Both the position numbers and the translations under genes were made by a program. A stretch of 10,245 nt of DNA from Palsa-965 sp044448685 (GTDB taxonomy: Bacteria; Bacteroidota; Bacteroidia; Palsa-965), in contig JBIOHC010000077.1 in assembly GCA_044448685.1 (NCBI GenBank), positions 1 to 10,245 on the forward strand. The letters are read 5' to 3'. Under the pieces are notes generated by a model that saw only the letters and a list, made by a program, of their open reading frames with translations, ran no database searches and was not told the origin of the DNA. Positions 5,813 through 10,245 of this stretch are shown piece by piece (the stretch's first letter is position 1; each line of letters starts with the position of its first letter).

Positions 5813-5903
5813 CGACCTACCTTGTACGGTAGGTTTGGTTTCAGAAAAACCGGAAACGCAAGTGAAATGGACTACATTAGAGGTTCGAGTCCCGTTCAGG
5901 GCA
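5813..5903 (+). repeat. Unit 3: 71-nt conserved repeat fused to a third tRNA 3' end
   Basis: It has the same 91-nt layout as units 1 and 2. The T-loop is TTCGAGT (5884-5890), followed by 3' T-stem CCCGT, acceptor strand TCAGGGC and discriminator A (5903). The 5' T-stem in the repeat (AGAGG) cannot pair fully with CCCGT. The acceptor strand would pair with GCCCTGA, which is not present upstream. The repeat part is almost identical to unit 1. Confidence 0.65.
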
Positions 5904-5999
5904 CTTGTGGTGAAAACAGCTACCAGGGAAGCTTTCAAAATGACGAACAATTTGCCGGGGGATTTAGTGAGAGGTGTGCTCAAGATCAAGGGGAAATAG
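5904..5999 (+). pseudogene. Short 3' tail of an unidentified gene after unit 3
   Basis: Frame LVVKTATREAFKMTNNLPGD, then LVRGVLKIKGK, ends at TAG 5997-5999. It starts exactly where the tRNA 3' end stops and has no start codon of its own apart from an internal ATG. It reads like the C-terminus of a small soluble protein. I do not recognise the family. It is listed because units 1 and 2 are also followed by gene tails in the same orientation. Confidence 0.35.
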
Positions 6000-6031
6000 T
6001 AATTTATTCTAACCCCGCTCTTCTACTTTGA

Positions 6032-9000
6032 TCAATTAATTTTGACGATTCGCTTAGAAAACACCTTTCCTTGAGTAGTTATTTTCAAAACATAAATTCC
6101 TTCCGGGACACCATACGATCCGAGGTTCAAAGTCGACCGATGAATTCCCGGAACCTGGTTCCTTTTTGTAAAGGTTGAGATTCGTCTTCCAACCATAGAA
6201 TATAGCTCTATCTCCACATCAGAATAAGTTGAAAGGTTATATTCGATAGTAATCTCATCTTTGAAAGGGTTAGGCATTATATAAATCTGCTCTGAGGAAA
6301 GATTTGGCGTAGTTACTGAGGTTATTAAAAGCGAATCAGGGTAGATATGTGTCGAATCAATCTGATAGTTTAAGTTTAAAAACTGCTCATTAACAGTGAA
6401 TGTTCGAATATATGATTTACTCATCTTCAACCCTGGAACATCAACCCAAACAAGGTAAGAGCCTGTATTGATATGAGAGAAGCTATAATTTCCATTTTGA
6501 TCTGTTTTTACCTGCTCTTTTATACTTCCAGGATATTGTTCCAGATTTACATCAACCCCTATGGCTGGACTACCAATAGACAATACTCCAGGTCTGCTTT
6601 TCATTTTGGTTTTATAGCCAGGTCCCTGTGTAATATTACCAGACAATTGTCCGTTACCAGTCATTGGATTTACTTCCTTCACAAATATACTGGCAGTATC
6701 CGTGGCAAAGCAGGATGTGGTGTTAATATTGGCATGAATCCACTGATCAGCATTCAGGTTGTACGAACGTACTGCATTCGGAAATAAGGCTGAGTCCGCA
6801 ATTGCAAATACAATAAAATCAGCAGCGGAATCAAGCATGGCATAGGTTCCGTTGTGAATAGCAACGCTATCAATGACGTGCAACCTGCCTGGTACAGTAT
6901 CATAATTAAGCAGATAAACCCATCCCTTGGTGATTTTCCCAGAAACGCTTCCGTTCACTTTCCCTGTAATTGAATCTTTACCAGAAACGAGAGAAGTTAT
7001 TGCAAGTTGGCCACTGGAACATCCAGTTGCATCAGTCGCAATGCATGTATAGGTTCCAATGATGCCTGTTGCGTGACTTGTGCCTTGTCCGGTATTTGGA
7101 GGCGGATTCCAAGAATAGGTATACGGGCTGGTTCCTGATTGGGCTTTTACAGTTGCTGTCCCTCCATTGCCTGCACAATCACCTGGGGTGGTTGAAACCA
7201 GGTAGATGGAAGTTCCGATATTGCCTACCGTAGTATACACAGTATCGGTACAATTGGTCACATCCATAACAACAACAGTGTATACTCTTGGTAACAGGTT
7301 CATTGCAGTATCATAGACCGAAGTATTTGGACTTAGCCAGGAATAAGAATATCCAGGAGTGCCTCCTTCCGCCGAAACGGAATCAAAACCATCCGCCTTG
7401 CCACAGTGAGCGGACCTGGGAAAGAATGAAACACTGATTGGGGCAGGGGCCAGAACAGATACTGTATCTTTAACTTTGCACCAATTGGAATCTATCACAG
7501 TTAAGGTATAGAGCCCGGGACAAACATTAGCACAGTTCTGTGAATTACATCCGGAAGTCCAAATGAAGTTATAAGGAAGAGTTCCACCAGTAGCATTTGA
7601 GGAAAGCGTTCCATTGCAAACTGAATGACAAGTAACCGATGAACCTGTTACAGTAACTGAAAGTGGGGGCTTTTGAACGATTTTGGACGCCTTACTAACC
7701 TTACATCCTTTCGAATCTAATACGAAGCAGGTATATGTGCCGGGAGAAAGCCCTATAGCCGAATCCGAAGTACTGGGATTTCCACTCCAGGAGTATGTAT
7801 AAGGAGCAAGTCCACCTGAAACCATCATTTTGATTTTTCCATTATTTGAAGTGTAGCAATTATGACTATTGGGATCAACAGATATCAAAGGTAGATTGGC
7901 GTAGGCTATAGTTGAAGATCTCGAAACCTTGCAACCAGCTGAATCTGTAATAATAAGAGAATGTGTACCTACGGATAATCCTCCAACATTTGCGGTGCCC
8001 TGTCCACTTCCCGGTGCCGGAGACCAGGAATAGGCATAAGGAGCCTTTCCCCCACTAACCGTTACCTGCAGGGTCCCATCGGAACCTGGCACACAGGACG
8101 AGGGTGTAGAATGAAAGTTCACTTGAACGGGGGGATTGCATGTACCAAGTTTGCTGACGGAATATCTGGCAAAGTACAAATCTGCATACGAAGAACCGGA
8201 CGGATTGTACCCTGCAGATGTGAGATTGTAAGATGGGCCGGTATTGGCAAAGTTGTCGGTACCCCAAAAAGCTCCTGAAGTATATAACTTATTGTTTGAG
8301 GTCAGTTTGACCTGCCCATTCATCGTTTCAAAGTTCCCCCCGATATTAAAGGCCCAGTTGAATATCTTATTCTCTGTATAAGAGGCGTAATAAGCATCGA
8401 GGTAAATCTGATTGGAGCCGGCGTTAAGGTTATATTTCAGTGGGGAAGGATCGAAATCAGCAGTGCCCCAAAAAACACCTCCTGCAACAATATTGCCATT
8501 TTTGTCCAAATACAGCTGTCCAGGATGATAATCCATTGCGTTTGCGATACTAAACGACCAAATATGATTTCCGGATAAATCTAATTTTAAAATATAAGTG
8601 TATGAATATGAATTCGGTGCTATCACACTATCAGCTGTAGGGCCTGATCCAAAATTCATTTGACCATAAAATCTCCCGCTCAGGTATATGAAATTCTTTC
8701 CATACTTCACATCATCTCCGTTGGAATTTTTAGCCGAAGAAGGAAGCTTCTTCGCCCAAATAAAATTTCCACCCGGCCCATATTTGGCAATAAATGCACA
8801 AATTCCGTAGCTCTTTAAATTATAGACACCGGATGAAGGGTCAAAATCAACTGTGCCCTGGAAAGTCCCGGTAACATAAATATTTCCAACCGTGTCAAGG
8901 GTCATCCCTGAAAATGCTTCTGTTGAATCACCAGATATACTTATGGCCCAGATATATTTTCCCGCTGTATCATATTTTGCAAGAAAAGGATTAAATCCAT

Positions 9001-9634
9001 TAGTGGCAACAAGATTATGCACAGGGCCCAATGGATTGAAATTTGCGGTGTCGCTAAAAGATCCATTCAAGATAACATTCCCTGTTTTATCGAACATCAG
9101 ACCGCTTGCCTGATACGAACCACTGCCCCCTGCATAAGCGCATCCCCCTCTTCCGTTTAAGTTAAATGCCCATTTAAATTTTTGTGCCGTATCGTATTTG
9201 GCCAGGAAAATATTCGAAGAGGCAGTAGAAGTAAGAGGGTGATACCCATGCGGATTGAAATTGACGTTCGTGCCTGAAAAGATTCCGGTTACATATATGT
9301 TACCATACTTATCACACAGATTGCCGTACGCGTAGTCATCATTTGGACCTCCCACCTGGAATGCCCATTTACAAACTAGGTTGGAATCATATCGGGCAAC
9401 AAAAATATCCCGGTTTGTTGGAATAAAATCGTAATGGCCAACTCCCGGATCAAAAACTGTCTGGCTCTGAAAACTGCCGCAGATAACGGGCGACCCAATA
9501 GGATCAATATCAAAACTCCAGGCATCTTCTCCTCCTGCTGATCCTCCCAATCGAAAGGCAGAATCAAGTGCAGAGGTTTGTGCAGAAAAACGCAAGCAAG
9601 TGACGCTGAAAATAAGGAGTAGCTTTAATTTCAT
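6032..9634 (-). CDS. T9SS-secreted protein with SBBP-type propeller and SprB repeats (1200 aa)
   Basis: A signal peptide (MKLKLLLIFSVTCLRFSA, likely cut before Gln19) sends it through the inner membrane. Residues about 25-497 hold seven degenerate repeats of the type D..GNIYVTG.F.GT..F(N/D)P...(I/L)F.AKYD..GK..WA, typical of SBBP beta-propeller repeats. Residues about 500-880 hold five SprB-like repeats (C..G.DGT..V.V.GG..PY.YSW; G.Y...V.D..GC.V). Residues about 890-1090 contain two Ig or carboxypeptidase-regulatory-like beta domains (SGKITKGWVYLL, LSGNITQ, TDQNGNYSFSHI). Residues about 1110-1200 are a type A T9SS sorting domain (IYIMPNPF at 1117-1124, GIYVLKI, final SKRIVKIN). The family is known for surface attachment, gliding adhesins or secreted proteins. 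The substrate cannot be told. It is complete and looks intact. No partner gene is near, and inverted repeats lie on both sides. Confidence 0.92.
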   Translation of the reverse strand: MKLKLLLIFSVTCLRFSAQTSALDSAFRLGGSAGGEDAWSFDIDPIGSPVICGSFQSQTVFDPGVGHYDFIPTNRDIFVARYDSNLVCKWAFQVGGPNDDYAYGNLCDKYGNIYVTGIFSGTNVNFNPHGYHPLTSTASSNIFLAKYDTAQKFKWAFNLNGRGGCAYAGGSGSYQASGLMFDKTGNVILNGSFSDTANFNPLGPVHNLVATNGFNPFLAKYDTAGKYIWAISISGDSTEAFSGMTLDTVGNIYVTGTFQGTVDFDPSSGVYNLKSYGICAFIAKYGPGGNFIWAKKLPSSAKNSNGDDVKYGKNFIYLSGRFYGQMNFGSGPTADSVIAPNSYSYTYILKLDLSGNHIWSFSIANAMDYHPGQLYLDKNGNIVAGGVFWGTADFDPSPLKYNLNAGSNQIYLDAYYASYTENKIFNWAFNIGGNFETMNGQVKLTSNNKLYTSGAFWGTDNFANTGPSYNLTSAGYNPSGSSYADLYFARYSVSKLGTCNPPVQVNFHSTPSSCVPGSDGTLQVTVSGGKAPYAYSWSPAPGSGQGTANVGGLSVGTHSLIITDSAGCKVSRSSTIAYANLPLISVDPNSHNCYTSNNGKIKMMVSGGLAPYTYSWSGNPSTSDSAIGLSPGTYTCFVLDSKGCKVSKASKIVQKPPLSVTVTGSSVTCHSVCNGTLSSNATGGTLPYNFIWTSGCNSQNCANVCPGLYTLTVIDSNWCKVKDTVSVLAPAPISVSFFPRSAHCGKADGFDSVSAEGGTPGYSYSWLSPNTSVYDTAMNLLPRVYTVVVMDVTNCTDTVYTTVGNIGTSIYLVSTTPGDCAGNGGTATVKAQSGTSPYTYSWNPPPNTGQGTSHATGIIGTYTCIATDATGCSSGQLAITSLVSGKDSITGKVNGSVSGKITKGWVYLLNYDTVPGRLHVIDSVAIHNGTYAMLDSAADFIVFAIADSALFPNAVRSYNLNADQWIHANINTTSCFATDTASIFVKEVNPMTGNGQLSGNITQGPGYKTKMKSRPGVLSIGSPAIGVDVNLEQYPGSIKEQVKTDQNGNYSFSHINTGSYLVWVDVPGLKMSKSYIRTFTVNEQFLNLNYQIDSTHIYPDSLLITSVTTPNLSSEQIYIMPNPFKDEITIEYNLSTYSDVEIELYSMVGRRISTFTKRNQVPGIHRSTLNLGSYGVPEGIYVLKITTQGKVFSKRIVKIN

Positions 9635-9795
9635 GCGAATAGAATTTGCTCTTAAGGATTAACCGGCGTATGAGTGAAAAGGAATCTATCAACGAAATTA
9701 GCATTAATACCTAAGGCGATTCGCTAATTTAATTTGCACTAAGATCGTTTAAATTTTTGAATTCCAAAAGGAGAATCAAACTAGTTATTCAGCAC
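9635..9795 (-). other. AT-rich upstream region of the T9SS gene; no clear promoter
   Basis: The 161 bases before the ATG on the minus strand should carry the promoter. A TAATTTCG near 9690 loosely resembles the Bacteroidota -7 element (TAnnTTTG), but no convincing -33 TTTG at the normal distance is seen. No ORF or RNA gene is supported here. Confidence 0.25.
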
Positions 9796-9884
9796 TTCCG
9801 GTTTTTCTGAAACCAAACCTACCGTACAAGATAGGTCGGCACATCTTGGTTCCCTCCAAAGATTGAATCAATAATCTGTTAACC
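9796..9884 (-). repeat. Fourth, truncated copy of the repeat with the 46-nt extension
   Basis: Read on the minus strand, 9884-9839 matches the extension of unit 1 and 9838-9796 matches the first 43 nt of the repeat core, through AACCGGAA. It then diverges (GTGCTGAATAACTAG) and lacks the T-loop and tRNA end. The only core change is CCTATC for CCTACC, which keeps the hairpin as a G-U pair. It is inverted relative to units 1-3. The stretch 9885-9958 beyond it shows nothing recognisable. Confidence 0.7.
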
Positions 9885-9958
9885 AAGGTAAACCCTTTTT
9901 AAATGAAGGTTTCCAATTCTAATCTCTCTATCCTCAGAACGCACAAAAAACATCTCCT

Positions 9959-10022
9959 AAAACGAGAAATTCCCCATATCAATTCCCCATACAGACATAA
10001 AAAAAGCAGCTACGCTTTCACG
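9959..10022 (-). repeat. 64-bp block, inverted partner of 5726-5789
   Basis: On the minus strand it runs from CGTGAAAGCGTAGCTGC through T7 and two GGGGAATT-containing 13-mers to TCGTTTT. This copy appears to be the original context, because the complete tRNA-Phe terminator hairpin (10006-10029) is present only here. Confidence 0.75.
9968..9993 (+). repeat. Pair of 13-bp direct repeats, left putative arm sites
   Basis: AATTCCCCATATC (9968-9980) is followed directly by AATTCCCCATACA (9981-9993). The same tandem pair recurs in the same orientation at 10153-10178, on the other side of the tRNA-Phe fragment. Short direct repeats flanking a tRNA core are the usual form of arm-type integrase binding sites. 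Confidence 0.5.
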
Positions 10023-10029
10023 TAACTGC
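9999..10029 (-). terminator. Intrinsic terminator downstream of the tRNA-Phe fragment
   Basis: On the minus strand GCAGTTACG (10029-10021), loop TGAAAG, CGTAGCTGC (10014-10006) form a 9-bp stem with one G-U pair, followed by seven Ts (10005-9999). It lies 14 bases after the tRNA 3' end. In an att site it would travel with the tRNA 3' half and give the rebuilt tRNA gene a terminator. Confidence 0.8.
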
Positions 10030-10042
10030 CTGATTACTTGTG

Positions 10043-10087
10043 TGGTGCCTCCCGGAATCGAACCGGGGACACAAGGATTTTCAGTCC
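10043..10087 (-). tRNA. tRNA-Phe (anticodon GAA), 3' half only
   Basis: On the minus strand: GGA, anticodon loop CTGAAAA, TCCTT, variable GTGTC, T-stem CCCGG, T-loop TTCGATT, CCGGG, acceptor strand AGGCACC and discriminator A. CCA is not encoded. The 5' anticodon stem beyond GGA (GC) no longer pairs with the 3' strand TT. No D-arm or 5' acceptor (GGTGCCT) is found in the next 60 bases. It is therefore a displaced 3' half of about 45 nt, the form left at one end of an element that integrated at the anticodon-loop sublocation, or the tRNA part of an attP. Confidence 0.8.
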
Positions 10088-10152
10088 GCAGATTGCCCCT
10101 CAAAGCCCCTGAAATCAAGGCAAACCAGCACAAAAAGGAACAAAATCGGGAC

Positions 10153-10178
10153 AATTCCCCACATCAATTCCCCATATC
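10153..10178 (+). repeat. Pair of 13-bp direct repeats, right putative arm sites
   Basis: AATTCCCCACATC (10153-10165) and AATTCCCCATATC (10166-10178) match the pair at 9968-9993 with one or two changes. They lie 65 bases from the tRNA-Phe fragment on the side away from the terminator. Bases 10179-10245 hold no supported gene and one more TTTTACGG motif at 10205-10212. Confidence 0.5.
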
Positions 10179-10245
10179 GTCTCACCCTGAAATCACTATA
10201 CACCTTTTACGGTTAACACTAGAATAGTTATACACTGTTTTTTGA

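Noticed and set aside
4493..5903. CRISPR array
   Set aside because: Only three copies, 91 nt long and hundreds of bases apart with gene remnants between; no cas genes.
5984..6033. Terminator for the large minus-strand gene from GATCAAGGGG/CCCC...TTTGATC
   Set aside because: The two pairings are separated unevenly and no clear hairpin with a T-run forms on the minus strand.
9957..10154. 65-residue minus-strand frame with VPGSIPGG and VWGIDMGNFSF
   Set aside because: It is a translation of the tRNA-Phe fragment, its terminator and the arm repeats, a common false ORF.

Overview
The window looks like a chromosomal accessory region of a Bacteroidota bacterium (Cytophagia/Chitinophagia/Sphingobacteriia type). 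The main evidence is a 1200-residue secreted protein with SBBP-like propeller repeats, SprB-type repeats and a C-terminal type IX secretion (T9SS) sorting domain. The style of the large serine recombinase and of the tyrosine recombinase remnant also fits. All assignments come from reading the sequence; no database search was possible.

Left part (1-4300, all + strand): a compact block of element genes ending in an intact large serine recombinase (2609-4300). Upstream of it are the tail of an unidentified gene, a small unknown protein, a 467-residue protein with a CX2C-X13-CX3C zinc-finger-like N-terminus, and several very small ORFs whose stops and starts overlap (ATGA, TAATG). A cluster of GTAAAATAC-like motifs on both strands and in more than one reading frame lies inside the zinc-finger gene (627-1016) and looks like embedded DNA sites.

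Middle part (4301-6031): a graveyard of mobile-element ends. A perfect 20-bp palindrome follows the recombinase. Three equal-length (91 nt) units in the same orientation then occur at 4493, 5112 and 5813. Each consists of a conserved 71-nt sequence joined at a tRNA T-loop to the 3' end of what looks like a different tRNA. Behind each unit lies a 3' gene remnant: a tyrosine recombinase lacking its N-terminus, a tail resembling Bro-N/DinD-type proteins, and a short unidentified tail. A C-terminal piece of a second serine recombinase lies on the minus strand between units 2 and 3. I read the units as scars of T-loop-targeted integration.

Right part (6032-10245): one large minus-strand gene for the T9SS-secreted repeat protein. 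It is bracketed by two pairs of inverted repeats: the 43-nt core shared by 5813 and 9838, and a 64-bp block at 5726-5789 versus 9959-10022. Beyond it lies a tRNA-Phe 3' half (10043-10087, minus) followed by its own intrinsic terminator. Paired 13-bp direct repeats (AATTCCCCATATC) lie on both sides of the tRNA piece, an arrangement like the core and arm sites of a tyrosine-recombinase attachment site.

Overall this is an integration hot spot: one apparently complete serine-recombinase module, several decayed elements, and a surface/secreted protein gene enclosed by inverted repeats.
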